Origin: Clostridium sp.
Lineage (GTDB): Bacteria > Bacillota > Clostridia > Lachnospirales > Lachnospiraceae
NCBI GenBank assembly: GCA_031275405.1
Contig: JAISOV010000057.1
Location: 40,396 to 104,395, forward strand
Direction: 5' to 3'
Length of the DNA: 64,000 nucleotides
Part shown: positions 26,849 to 35,632 of the stretch, piece after piece
How the letters are laid out: every line of letters begins with the position of its first letter
Numbering within the stretch: the first letter of the stretch is position 1
Notes under the pieces: generated by a model
The model's database searches: none
Seen by the model: the letters and a program-made list of their open reading frames with translations, nothing else
Told to the model about the DNA's origin: nothing
Made by a program: the position numbers and the translations under genes

Positions 26849-27904
26849 ATGTATATAGAATTAAAGCATATCAGCAAATACTTCGGGGACTTCAAAGCCT
26901 CGGACGATGTGAATTTTTCCATCGAAAAGGGTAGGCTCATCGGGCTTCTGGGGCCTAGCGGAAGCGGAAAGACCACTATTTTACGGATGCTTGCGGGTCT
27001 GGAACATCAAGATTCCGGTGACATCTATATCAATGGAACCTTAGTCAATGATCTGCCGGCCAGCGAAAGGAGCATAGGCTTTGTATTTCAGAACTATGCG
27101 CTTTTTCCTTATATGACAGTGTTCGACAACATAGCCTATGGACTGAACGTACAGAAGAAAACCAAAGAATACAGAAACAAGCGCGTGAAAGAGCTTTTGG
27201 AGCTGGTAGGACTTCCGGGACTGGAAAAAAGGCTTCCGGAACAGCTCTCGGGCGGGCAGAAACAGCGCATCGCCTTTGCGAGAGCCTTAGCCCCCCATCC
27301 GCAGCTTCTGCTTCTGGATGAGCCGTTTGCGGCAATTGACGCGAAAGTGCGCAAAGAGCTTCGTACATGGCTTCGCGAAATGATCACCAAGATCGGCATA
27401 ACAAGCATCTTTGTGACCCATGACCAAGAGGAAGCGATAGAGGTGGCAGACGAGATCGTCATTACTAATTTAGGCAGGGTGGAACAAGTGGGAAGTCCCG
27501 CAGATATCTACCAGAACCCCAGAACTCCGTTTGTCGCACAGTTTATCGGCCAGTCGGCTGTCATTGAAAACTATGGCATACTCAAAGGCTTCGAGACGGA
27601 GAAGACACAAAGCAAAGCAGTCCTAAGACCTGAATTTGTCACACTGTACAAACAGGGCGGCGATTATCCGGGCGCTATGGAAGACGGCAGAGTGGAATAC
27701 CTGGTATTTCGCGGCAATTCCTTTGAAGTATCCGTGAACGTAAAAGGTATTTCCATCAAAGTGAATTACCCGATTCATCAAGAGCCGCTCAAGCAAGGCG
27801 AGAAGGTACGTGTCCTGATCAGCCGGTTATACGTATTCGACGAAGCCAATACCAGTGTTGTCACCAATAAAGGCTTAGATACCACAGGCTTATATTATAT
27901 CTAG
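26849..27904 (+). CDS. ABC transporter ATPase, CysA-like, in the arylsulfotransferase cluster
   Basis: 351 residues. Walker A GPSGSGKT, Q-loop FQNYALFPYMTVFDN, signature LSGGQKQRIAFARAL, Walker B LLLLDEPFAAID, and HDQEEA at the switch. A C-terminal extension of about 110 residues (RPEFVTLY onward) resembles the regulatory TOBE-like domain of CysA/PotA ATPases rather than a short SsuB. I chose ATG 26849 with AAGGA upstream. It is followed after 10 bp by the permease gene. Confidence 0.9.
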   Translation: MYIELKHISKYFGDFKASDDVNFSIEKGRLIGLLGPSGSGKTTILRMLAGLEHQDSGDIYINGTLVNDLPASERSIGFVFQNYALFPYMTVFDNIAYGLNVQKKTKEYRNKRVKELLELVGLPGLEKRLPEQLSGGQKQRIAFARALAPHPQLLLLDEPFAAIDAKVRKELRTWLREMITKIGITSIFVTHDQEEAIEVADEIVITNLGRVEQVGSPADIYQNPRTPFVAQFIGQSAVIENYGILKGFETEKTQSKAVLRPEFVTLYKQGGDYPGAMEDGRVEYLVFRGNSFEVSVNVKGISIKVNYPIHQEPLKQGEKVRVLISRLYVFDEANTSVVTNKGLDTTGLYYI

Positions 27905-27914
27905 GAGGTGAATC

Positions 27915-28688
27915 ATGGAAAAACAACGCAGGATTGATTTGTTCTGGAAAATCCTGAAAAGCGGCGTCATATCCTGGATGGTGATTGTGGTTATGTGGCA
28001 CCTTGCTTCCTTGCAATATGTGGAATATTTCTTGCCCAGTCCGTTGGAAACGCTTCGCGGAGTAAGGGAATTAATCAAAAGCGGCGTGCTTTGGGAAGAC
28101 ATCGTCGCCAGTATGGGCCGTTCCGCAAAAGGGTGGGGTCTGGGAATTGTGACGGCCGTTCCGCTTGGGTTAGTGATAGGGCAGTATAAGCCTGTGAGAT
28201 GGCTGGTAGAACCGATCCTCACATTCTTCCGATTTGTACCGGCGATAGCGCTTACCACGCTTTTCCTGATGTGGTTCGGAGTGGGCGATACGTCTAAAGT
28301 GGCTTTAATACTTTACGCGACCTTTTTTCCCATGCTGGTGAATACGATTGCGGGAGTGGCCTCCACAGACCGGTCCCTGATAGAAGCGGCATCCTGTATG
28401 GGCGCAAAAAAAGTGAGGGTTTTCTTTACGGTGATCGTGCCTTCGGCGGTGCCGAATATCTTTACAGGAATCCGTTTAGGGTTGAGCGGCGCAATTCTAT
28501 GTGTCATAGCCGCGGAGATGTTAGTGGGAAGCAATGGACTTGGTTATCTGATCAACAGTTCTAAACTCTATTATAAGACCGGCTGGGCATTTGCAGGGAT
28601 TGTCTGCCTGGCCTTGATCGGATTCCTGGCGGACAGGATTTTGACGTTCGCGGGGAAAAAGCTCTTAAAGCGATTTGGCGTAAAATAA
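27915..28688 (+). CDS. ABC permease, SsuC/TauC-type
   Basis: 257 residues; multi-spanning membrane protein with the sulfonate/nitrate/taurine permease pattern: YFLPSPLETLRGVREL near the N-terminus, LVEPILTFFRFVPAIALTTLFLMWFG, and the EAA-loop region EAASCMGAKKVRVFFTVIVPSAVPNIFTGIRLG. It has an AGGAGGTG ribosome site. Members import alkanesulfonates, taurine, nitrate or similar small anions and some pyrimidine precursors; the linked arylsulfotransferase favours a sulfur-containing substrate. Confidence 0.9.
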   Translation: MEKQRRIDLFWKILKSGVISWMVIVVMWHLASLQYVEYFLPSPLETLRGVRELIKSGVLWEDIVASMGRSAKGWGLGIVTAVPLGLVIGQYKPVRWLVEPILTFFRFVPAIALTTLFLMWFGVGDTSKVALILYATFFPMLVNTIAGVASTDRSLIEAASCMGAKKVRVFFTVIVPSAVPNIFTGIRLGLSGAILCVIAAEMLVGSNGLGYLINSSKLYYKTGWAFAGIVCLALIGFLADRILTFAGKKLLKRFGVK

Positions 28689-28730
28689 GAACAAATCATA
28701 AGAATAATAAGAAGAGGAGCAAAGAGGATT

Positions 28731-29825
28731 ATGAAAAAGATTTCTTTCACAAAAAAAACGGCGGGAATATTACTGGCTGGATTCGTAGCGCTGGGAGCGG
28801 CAGGCTGCGGACAGTCCTCCGGCAAGGCCGACCAGACCGCAGCCGCGGCAGAATCCACGGCGGCTACGGCAAGTGGGGATCTTGCCGCTGCGGTACCCGA
28901 GCCAGAAGAACCGGTTACTGTCAGGGCGGCCATCATGACGAATGGCTTTGACCATTATCTGGCGGTAGTGGGACTGGAATATGGCATTTATGAGCAGTAT
29001 GGCGTCAATCTGGAAGTTACGGAATATGGAAGAGGAATCAATACCATCGATGCGGTAGTAAACGGCACGGCTGACTTGGGAAATATGGCGGATTATGCGA
29101 CGGTAAACAGGTTAGGCAACACGCTTCACGACACGGATCTGATTATCTTTTCCGAGCAGTACGGCGGCGGCGTAAATAACGGCGGCTTATACGTGGCGCC
29201 GCAGTACGCGGACGATCTGTCCAAACTGGACGGAAGCGAAGGCTTTCTGACGATCACAGGCACCGTTTCTGATTATTATAACAGTGTCGCGATAGAATAC
29301 TTGGGGCTGGAGGAAAGCAAGCAGAACATCATTCAGGCCGACTCTCTCCAGACACAGCTTGCGCTTGCGCTCCAGGGCGACGCTTCCGCCATCTACGCAA
29401 GCGGATCCAGCGCCACAAAGTATGAGGAATTAGGCTGGGTGCTTGCCGTGCCGACCGACGAACTGCGGATCAATACGTATGCTTATTTCCTGACTACGGA
29501 AGAATACAATAACACTCATAAGGAAGACCTGGCAAAGTATCTGGAAGGTTCCCAGGCCGCCTTTGATTATATAAAGGAGAACCTGGATGAAGTAAGTAAG
29601 TTCCTGGAAGGCAAAATCGGTATTTCGGCGGAAGATTTTGTGCAGAACTGGGAGGCGTATACCAGCAAGATCGGTTTCACAGAGGATGGGGCCGCGCATT
29701 TGGAAGAGATGGAGAAATGGGGCTTTGCCCATGGAAGCTACCAGGAAGACTATGACATCCGCTCTTTCATCAATACGGAAGCGGCGGAACTGGTATTTCC
29801 GGAGCGTGTGACCGTCGAAAAGTAA
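28731..29825 (+). CDS. ABC substrate-binding lipoprotein, SsuA/NMT1-type
   Basis: 364 residues. Lipoprotein signal with lipobox GAAGC at about residues 22-26, then an Ala/Glu-rich linker and a type II binding fold like SsuA/TauA/NMT1 (YLAVVGLEYGIYEQYGVNLEV; NTIDAVVNGTADLGNMADY). It ends the cluster, with a strong terminator 20 bp after its stop. The substrate is inferred from context only. Confidence 0.88.
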   Translation: MKKISFTKKTAGILLAGFVALGAAGCGQSSGKADQTAAAAESTAATASGDLAAAVPEPEEPVTVRAAIMTNGFDHYLAVVGLEYGIYEQYGVNLEVTEYGRGINTIDAVVNGTADLGNMADYATVNRLGNTLHDTDLIIFSEQYGGGVNNGGLYVAPQYADDLSKLDGSEGFLTITGTVSDYYNSVAIEYLGLEESKQNIIQADSLQTQLALALQGDASAIYASGSSATKYEELGWVLAVPTDELRINTYAYFLTTEEYNNTHKEDLAKYLEGSQAAFDYIKENLDEVSKFLEGKIGISAEDFVQNWEAYTSKIGFTEDGAAHLEEMEKWGFAHGSYQEDYDIRSFINTEAAELVFPERVTVEK

Positions 29826-29845
29826 AGAGCTGCGAAGAGTCCTGT

Positions 29846-29878
29846 AAAACGCGAAGCCTTGTAAGGCTTCGCGTTTTT
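29846..29878. terminator. Rho-independent terminator, arylsulfotransferase cluster
   Basis: AAAACGCGAAGCCTT and AAGGCTTCGCGTTTTT form a perfect stem with a 2-base loop and T-run. It can act in both directions, also serving the convergent GH2 gene. A near-identical copy stands at 37412-37444. Confidence 0.9.
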
Positions 29879-29959
29879 GGGGGCGCCCGGCAAGGACATA
29901 TCTTACATCTCCTTCCCCATAGGGAGGGGTTCCTTTGCTTCCGTTTCCTGATTTTCCGT

Positions 29960-32137
29960 TCAGATCCAGCAGGTCTTTTCCTGAAATCTTTCGCTCTTGG
30001 CGGTGAGGATCGCCCTCCCTTTCGTAAGAACATAAGCGACGGAACGTCCATAGTACAGCCTGCGGTCAGGCGCGGAATATTCTGTCAGATCCCTCAGGTC
30101 GCCGTTTTCGATTCCAAGCAGGCTGCCTCCGCTGACTTCGTAAGTGATCCGCTCACAGCAGTCATCGCACAAAACGCCGTCATCGTCCAGAGCCTTTACT
30201 TCCACTCTGGAAAATGTGTACGCGCCGACTTTTTCCGTGCCGCGTGGCGTCAAGGCAAGCTTTACGGAGGGCAGGCGCGAGGCGACAGCGGCAGCCGCGC
30301 CGTTTGAGCCGACGGCTTTCAGTTCGCCCCGTTCAAACGCGACCCGCCACGTCACGCGCTCTTCCGAGCGCTGTCTGACGCCAAGGCTTTTTCCGTTCAA
30401 GAACAGTTCCACGCTATCGGCGTTGGTGTAGCAGACCACTTCGACGGTTTCCCCGCCCACGGAGTTCCAGCTGTTAGAAATATATAAAAAAGGTTCGTTG
30501 CTCCACATGGCCTTGCGGCGGTAATACGCGTCCTTTTCAAAACCCGCCGCATCAAGAAGTCCGCAGGCGGAGCCGCGTACGGGCCAGCCTCTTGCTTCTC
30601 CCAGAAAATCCGCACCTGTCCACAGGAACTGCGCGGCAATGTAGGGCGTATCCCGGACGGCTGTCCAAGCGCGGTACGAGTGGTCGTTTTCGCTCCCGAT
30701 GATGGGCAAATCCGGAAAACGCATATGATCCGCTTCGTATAGAGATTCTTTGTAATTGTAGCCGATGATGTCAAAAGGCTTGAAAAAACCGATCTGCGAC
30801 GATAGCTCGGGAAACGCCGAAGCTGTCAGCACAGGGCGGGTGCCGTCATGCCTGCGCACGATTTCCACAAGCCGTTTCGCAATCACAGGGAGCCTTTGCG
30901 CACTGGGCTTCCGCTCGCTGTAGACCATTTCCCATGCGGGCTTGCCGCTGTCGTTGTTGCCCGTCATCTTTTGGAAGAGCGGATGGACGTAGGGGTCATT
31001 GGGATAGTCAATCTCATTGCCGACGCTCCACATGACGACGGACGGGTGGTTCCTGTCGCGGAGGATGAGATCCGTCAGGTCGCGTTCATGCCATTCGGGG
31101 AAATCTTCCGCGTAGCCCTGATGAGCGGGCGGATAAACGTTGTGTCCCTGTATCCATTTGTTCTTGCACCCCTCCCATTCGTCGAACGCTTCATCCATCA
31201 TCAGAAGCCCGAGTTCGTCACATAGGTCGTACAGCTGCGGCATATGGGGGTTGTGGCTTGTGCGGATGGCGTTACAGCCCGCGTCTTTCAGCTTCGTGAG
31301 CCTGTCGCGCCAGACGGACGGATAGACTGCCGCTCCAAGACAGCCTGCGTCATGGTGGAGGCAGACCCCTTTGATTTTCATGGAAACGCCGTTGAGCGAA
31401 AAGCCTGTACCGGGGTCAAACCGGAATGTTCGCAGGCCTACCCGGATCGGTTTGCAGAGCAGGCCGTCGGAGCCTGAAAACGTCAGATCGTACAGATATG
31501 GCGAATCGACACTCCACAGTTTCGGCTGTTCGACACGCACATGCAGATCGATTTCGTTCCCGCCGGCCTCGAATCGATGTTCTCCAAACGAAACGGCGAC
31601 GGGAAAGTCTGCCTTGCCGATGACGTTGGCCCGGATCCGTGCGTTTTCGCCGTCAAACGTGAAGAAGACGCTTTCCGCCGGGATGTAGGCGCCGTTATAG
31701 GCCGTCAAAGTGACATTCCGGTAAATCCCTGAGCCTGTGAACCATCGGCTGTCCGCAATGTCGGTGTGGATGACCTTCACGGCGACGATGTTATCACGCT
31801 TGAGAAAGGAAGAAACATCATAGCGGAAGCCGATGTAACCGTTTGGGCGTCTGCCTAGATAGTTCCCGTTGATCCATACTTGAGCATTTTTGTAAACCCC
31901 CTCAAAATTCAGGGAACCGATTTCGCAATCCTCCAGAGAAAAATACGTCCTGTACCAGCCTACCCCGCCGGGAAGGTAGCCGGTTCCGCTTGAGTGTTCC
32001 CGCGAAAAAGGCTCTTTTACCGACCAGTCATGAGGAACCACCACGTCAAGCCAGGCCGTGTCGTCATATCCAGGGCAGAACGCGCCGTCGGCGTCGCCGC
32101 GCCAAAATTTCCAATCCTGTAATAAAATCGTTTTCAT
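29960..32137 (-). CDS. Glycoside hydrolase family 2 (beta-galactosidase-like)
   Basis: 725 residues with no signal peptide, so it acts on imported sugars. An N-terminal jelly-roll sugar-binding domain (WYRTYF, VWINGNYLG, FRYDVSSFL), an Ig-like domain and a TIM barrel: NAIRTSHNPH, acid/base Glu in WSVGNEID and nucleophile Glu in IIGSEND. After the barrel a further Ig-like domain closes the protein. The set fits GH2 beta-galactosidase or beta-glucuronidase-like enzymes; specificity cannot be fixed by eye. It has its own consensus promoter and shares an operator with the divergent LacI regulator, so it should be induced with the LplBCA-like transporter. Confidence 0.9.
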   Translation of the reverse strand: MKTILLQDWKFWRGDADGAFCPGYDDTAWLDVVVPHDWSVKEPFSREHSSGTGYLPGGVGWYRTYFSLEDCEIGSLNFEGVYKNAQVWINGNYLGRRPNGYIGFRYDVSSFLKRDNIVAVKVIHTDIADSRWFTGSGIYRNVTLTAYNGAYIPAESVFFTFDGENARIRANVIGKADFPVAVSFGEHRFEAGGNEIDLHVRVEQPKLWSVDSPYLYDLTFSGSDGLLCKPIRVGLRTFRFDPGTGFSLNGVSMKIKGVCLHHDAGCLGAAVYPSVWRDRLTKLKDAGCNAIRTSHNPHMPQLYDLCDELGLLMMDEAFDEWEGCKNKWIQGHNVYPPAHQGYAEDFPEWHERDLTDLILRDRNHPSVVMWSVGNEIDYPNDPYVHPLFQKMTGNNDSGKPAWEMVYSERKPSAQRLPVIAKRLVEIVRRHDGTRPVLTASAFPELSSQIGFFKPFDIIGYNYKESLYEADHMRFPDLPIIGSENDHSYRAWTAVRDTPYIAAQFLWTGADFLGEARGWPVRGSACGLLDAAGFEKDAYYRRKAMWSNEPFLYISNSWNSVGGETVEVVCYTNADSVELFLNGKSLGVRQRSEERVTWRVAFERGELKAVGSNGAAAAVASRLPSVKLALTPRGTEKVGAYTFSRVEVKALDDDGVLCDDCCERITYEVSGGSLLGIENGDLRDLTEYSAPDRRLYYGRSVAYVLTKGRAILTAKSERFQEKTCWI

Positions 32138-32154
32138 AGGAACCTCCCGCCCCG

Positions 32155-32183
32155 TTGACAGATTGTCGAAATCATGCTATGCT
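32155..32183 (+). promoter_or_regulatory. Promoter of the lacI-type gene
   Basis: TTGACA at 32155-32160, 17-bp spacer, TATGCT at 32178-32183 on the plus strand, giving a leader of about 175 nt that runs across the operator at 32286-32301. Confidence 0.55.
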
Positions 32184-32249
32184 TCGGAAGCAGAAGACGC
32201 TTCCGGTCATCGGACTGACGGCGCAAAAGCAGCACCTTTTATCAGTTCT

Positions 32250-32278
32250 ATTATAGGCCATGGAATTTGGATTGTCAA
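32250..32278 (-). promoter_or_regulatory. Promoter of the GH2 gene (consensus sigma-A)
   Basis: On the minus strand TTGACA (32273-32278) and TATAAT (32250-32255) are separated by exactly 17 bp. The operator at 32286-32301 lies 7 bp upstream of the -35. Confidence 0.8.
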
Positions 32279-32285
32279 GAAGAAA

Positions 32286-32301
32286 ATGAAATGGATTTCA
32301 T
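32286..32301. promoter_or_regulatory. LacI-family operator 1
   Basis: ATGAAATGGATTTCAT, palindromic apart from its central GG. It closely matches the second site at 33549-33564 and lies between the divergent GH2 and lacI genes. Confidence 0.75.
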
Positions 32302-32364
32302 AAGTGCGGATTCCGGATGCTACAAGTAAATGCGCCAAAGCAAGGCGGACGGAGGGGAGTAAGT

Positions 32365-33396
32365 TTGGTTACGATTTATGACATCGCGAAAGAGGCGAAG
32401 GTTTCGCCTGCGACCGTTTCCCGCGTGATTTCCGGCAGCGCGAGGGTGAGTCCAGAAAAAGAAAGAATCGTGCGAGGACTGATCGAAAAATATCATTTCC
32501 GCCCGAACGCCATCGCCAAAAGCCTGATCGGCGGCCAGTCACGCATTATCGGGCTTCTTGTGGCGGACATCCGTAACCCCTTTTACGCGGAGCTTTCCGT
32601 GGCGTGTGAGAAAGCCGCGAAACAGGCGGGCTACCACATCATGCTCCGCAATGTGTTTAACGACGATACCATTGAGGACGATAGCCTTGAGATGTTCGTG
32701 GAACACAGGGTGGACGCGATCATTCAGCTTGGGTGCCGTGTAGACGCCCTTGTGAGCGATGCAAGGTACGTGGATCACGTAAATAAAATCGCGGAAAAGA
32801 TTCCGTTTGTAAGCACGGGCTCGCTTGACGGCGGGAACAGCTACGTTTTCGGAATCGACAACAACGTCGCGATGGATCAGATTTTCGAGTATCTCCGCGG
32901 ACTCGGGCATAAAAAAATCGCGTTTATCGGCGGATGGATCAATGTGCGCTCGACCTATGAGAAGTGGACGCGATATGTATACCTTCATGGGAAATACGGG
33001 ATCGCCCTCAACCAGAACTTTGTTCAGGAGGGCGGCTACGGGTTTCCGGAAGGCTACGCCTGTATGAAAAAGCTTCTTGCGTTGGGCGACCGCCCGACCG
33101 CCGTCATCGTCGTCAACGATTACGCCGCTACTGGCGCGCTTTCGGCGATCCGGGAAGAGGGTCTGAGCGTTCCCGGTGATTTTTCCGTCGTCAGCTACGA
33201 CAATACGTTTCTGGCGGAAATCACGATGCCGCGCCTGACTTCGGTAGATTATGGCTATGAGACGCTCGGCGCGGGGCTTGTCCGCTCGGCGGTCTCGCTG
33301 ATCAATCAGCAGGAAGTTCCCCGCGTGACCAAAATTGCCCCGCAGTTAAGAATCAAGGACTCCTGTAAGCCGATTTTTGAAACCGATAACAAATAA
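32365..33396 (+). CDS. LacI-family transcriptional regulator
   Basis: 343 residues from TTG 32365, placed by GGAGGGGAG at 32351-32359 and by the family start VTIYDIAKEAKVSPATVSRVISG; an upstream ATG at 32317 would add 16 unrelated residues. The helix-turn-helix and hinge (FRPNAIAKSL) are followed by a periplasmic-binding-protein-like effector domain (IIGLLVADIRNPFYAELS; GLSVPGDFSVVSYDNT). It probably represses the GH2 gene and the downstream sugar transporter through the two similar palindromes flanking it. The effector is likely the imported sugar. Confidence 0.93.
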   Translation: MVTIYDIAKEAKVSPATVSRVISGSARVSPEKERIVRGLIEKYHFRPNAIAKSLIGGQSRIIGLLVADIRNPFYAELSVACEKAAKQAGYHIMLRNVFNDDTIEDDSLEMFVEHRVDAIIQLGCRVDALVSDARYVDHVNKIAEKIPFVSTGSLDGGNSYVFGIDNNVAMDQIFEYLRGLGHKKIAFIGGWINVRSTYEKWTRYVYLHGKYGIALNQNFVQEGGYGFPEGYACMKKLLALGDRPTAVIVVNDYAATGALSAIREEGLSVPGDFSVVSYDNTFLAEITMPRLTSVDYGYETLGAGLVRSAVSLINQQEVPRVTKIAPQLRIKDSCKPIFETDNK

Positions 33397-33488
33397 AAAG
33401 TAGCTCATCATATTTGTGTAATTTATACAATTACAAGCAAGTGATTTCATAATAAATACACAAAGTGTATTTATTTGAAAAAAAACGC

Positions 33489-33518
33489 TTGACATGTCCG
33501 GTGACTTAGGGATATACT
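33489..33518 (+). promoter_or_regulatory. Promoter of the lplBCA-like operon
   Basis: TTGACA at 33489-33494, 18-bp spacer, TATACT at 33513-33518. Operator 2 lies about 25 bp downstream of the expected start point, where a bound repressor would block elongation or initiation. Confidence 0.7.
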
Positions 33519-33548
33519 GTCTTAAGAAGAGAAATTTTTTATGGATAG

Positions 33549-33564
33549 TTGAAATCGATTTCAA
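33549..33564. promoter_or_regulatory. LacI-family operator 2
   Basis: TTGAAATCGATTTCAA, a perfect 16-bp palindrome with the central CG typical of LacI-family sites, between the promoter and the first permease gene. Confidence 0.8.
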
Positions 33565-33595
33565 ATAAAACTGATCCTAAGGAGGTGATTCCACT

Positions 33596-34537
33596 ATGAA
33601 GACAGCAATAGGATCCAAGCGGATGAAACAGTTTGGCGATGACCTGGTACGGTACCGCGCCCTCCTTTTCATGTGTCTGCCCGCGATGGTATTTTTCTTT
33701 TTATTCTGCTACGCGCCGATGCCGGGAGCGTATGTCACGTTTACAAAGTTCAATTACGGGGACGGGATTTTCGGCTCGAAGTTCGTCGGGCTGGACAACT
33801 TCAAGTTTCTGTTCCAGTCTGGTCAGCTGGCATTGCTCCTGCGCAACACGGTTCTTTATAATCTCGTGTTCATCCTGCTCGGGAACCTCGTCCAGATGGC
33901 AGTGGCGATTCTGCTGAATGAGGTGCGGGCGGCGAAGTTCCGCAAGGTGAGCCAGACTGTCCTGTTTTTGCCCTACTTCATCTCGGATGTACTGGTCGCT
34001 CTCATCGTCTACAACCTCCTGAACTTTGACTTCGGTTTCGTATCGAACCTTGTCGAAAGCGCAGGCGGACAGATGCCGAAGGTTTATTCTCTGCCGGGTG
34101 CGTGGCCGGTCATCATCACGCTGGTTTACATATGGAAGAGCACGGGCTACGGCTCGATCGTATATTTTGCCTCCATTATGGGGATCGACGCGGAAATGAT
34201 GGAAGCGGCAAAAATCGACGGCGCGAACGGCCTGCAAAGGATTCGCTACATCACGCTTCCCTGCCTGAAACCGACGTTCATCATCCTTCTCCTGTTCGCG
34301 CTCGGCGGTATTATCCGAGGCAATTTCGGAATGTTTTACAACCTTGTCGGGCTGAACTCCATGCTTTACAGCACGACCGACATCATAGAGACCTATGTCT
34401 ACCGCTCCATGATGAATAACTTCAACTTCTCGCAGTCGAGCGCCGTAGGTCTGTTTCAGTCGGTCGTAGGTTTTGTGATCGTGCTGATCGTCAACCGGAT
34501 CATCAAAAAAGTAGAGCCGGACAACGCGCTGTTTTAA
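33596..34537 (+). CDS. Carbohydrate ABC permease, LplB-type
   Basis: 313 residues, six predicted membrane segments. MalF-like family with CYAPMPGAYVTFTKFNY, FLPYFISDVLVA, and the EAA loop EAAKIDGANGLQRIRYITLPCLKP. LplB/YtcP-type permeases work with large lipoprotein receptors and often import oligosaccharides; no ATPase gene is in this operon, so a shared MsmX-like ATPase elsewhere must drive it. It has an AAGGAGGTGA ribosome site and is first of three co-oriented genes. Confidence 0.93.
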   Translation: MKTAIGSKRMKQFGDDLVRYRALLFMCLPAMVFFFLFCYAPMPGAYVTFTKFNYGDGIFGSKFVGLDNFKFLFQSGQLALLLRNTVLYNLVFILLGNLVQMAVAILLNEVRAAKFRKVSQTVLFLPYFISDVLVALIVYNLLNFDFGFVSNLVESAGGQMPKVYSLPGAWPVIITLVYIWKSTGYGSIVYFASIMGIDAEMMEAAKIDGANGLQRIRYITLPCLKPTFIILLLFALGGIIRGNFGMFYNLVGLNSMLYSTTDIIETYVYRSMMNNFNFSQSSAVGLFQSVVGFVIVLIVNRIIKKVEPDNALF

Positions 34538-34681
34538 TCCGTGGAAGGCCGTCGGCTCTTCCGATAAGATAACCAAGCGGACAGAGGAGGGCAAAATTTT
34601 CGAGAGGACGGAAATTTGAAAAAAGGGCGCTTTGAAATATGGGATTTAATATCCGCTAAGGCGGACAAGGGAGGTGAATTT

Positions 34682-35593
34682 ATGGCAAAGGGAAAGCGGC
34701 AGACGCAAGTGAAAATCGGAACGGCCGATCTGGTGATCCGGGGCGTGACTTACGCGGTCATGACACTTGCGGCGGTGTTCTGTGTCCTTCCGTTTCTTTT
34801 GATCATCGGCTCATCGTTCACAACGGACGAGGCGATTCGCCGGACGGGCTTTACGCTGATTCCGAAAATATTCTCGACAGAGGCTTACGGTATCATCTTC
34901 CGCTCGCCGAGGACACTGATCGGTGCGTATGGCGTCACGATTGCCATGACTGGGGGGGGTACGCTCATCGGGCTGTTCATCATCGCGATGACGGGCTACG
35001 CCCTCTCGCGTAAGGATTTCCCTTTCCGTAATGGGATTTCTTTCTACATCTATTTTACCTCGCTGTTTTCGGCGGGTCTGGTGCCATTTTATCTGCTGAT
35101 GGTGCAGACTTATCGTCTGCGCGACAGTTACTTCGCGGTGCTGCTGCCGCTTTTGATGTCGCCATGGCTGATTATCCTGATGAAAAACTTTGCTAAAGCG
35201 ATCCCATTTGAAATCACGGAATCGGGCAAGATCGACGGGGCGTCGGACTTCCAGATTTATATACGCCTGATTCTCCCGATGCTGACACCCGCGCTCGCGA
35301 CAGTCGGCCTGTTCCTTGCCATCAGTTACTGGAACGAGTGGTATTACTCTTCTTTGTTCCTCGGTTCCAGCGTGAAATACAAGCCTTTGCAGTACCAGCT
35401 TTATCAGGTCATCAACAAAGTCGAGGCTTTGCGCAATTCCTACGCCGGTTCGGTTGTCCGGGTGGCAGATCTGCCGGGCGAAACACTCAAAATGGCGACT
35501 GCCGTCATCGCGACGGGTCCTATCATCTTCGCCTATCCTTTCGTTCAGAAGCACTTCATCGCGGGCATTACCGTCGGCGCGGTGAAAGGTTGA
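34682..35593 (+). CDS. Carbohydrate ABC permease, LplC-type
   Basis: 303 residues; partner of the preceding permease. MalG-like family with SSFTTDEAIRRTGFTLIPKIFS, YTSLFSAGLVPFYLL-like segment, MKNFAKAIPFEITESGKIDGASDFQIYIRLILPM (EAA loop) and the C-terminal FAYPFVQKHFIAGITVGAVKG typical of LplC/YtcP proteins. I chose ATG 34682 with GGGAGGTGA directly upstream; an upstream ATG-like start at 34616 has no ribosome site. Confidence 0.93.
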   Translation: MAKGKRQTQVKIGTADLVIRGVTYAVMTLAAVFCVLPFLLIIGSSFTTDEAIRRTGFTLIPKIFSTEAYGIIFRSPRTLIGAYGVTIAMTGGGTLIGLFIIAMTGYALSRKDFPFRNGISFYIYFTSLFSAGLVPFYLLMVQTYRLRDSYFAVLLPLLMSPWLIILMKNFAKAIPFEITESGKIDGASDFQIYIRLILPMLTPALATVGLFLAISYWNEWYYSSLFLGSSVKYKPLQYQLYQVINKVEALRNSYAGSVVRVADLPGETLKMATAVIATGPIIFAYPFVQKHFIAGITVGAVKG

Positions 35594-35632
35594 TGATACA
35601 AAAAGTTGATGAGATAAAAAAGGAGGATCAGT

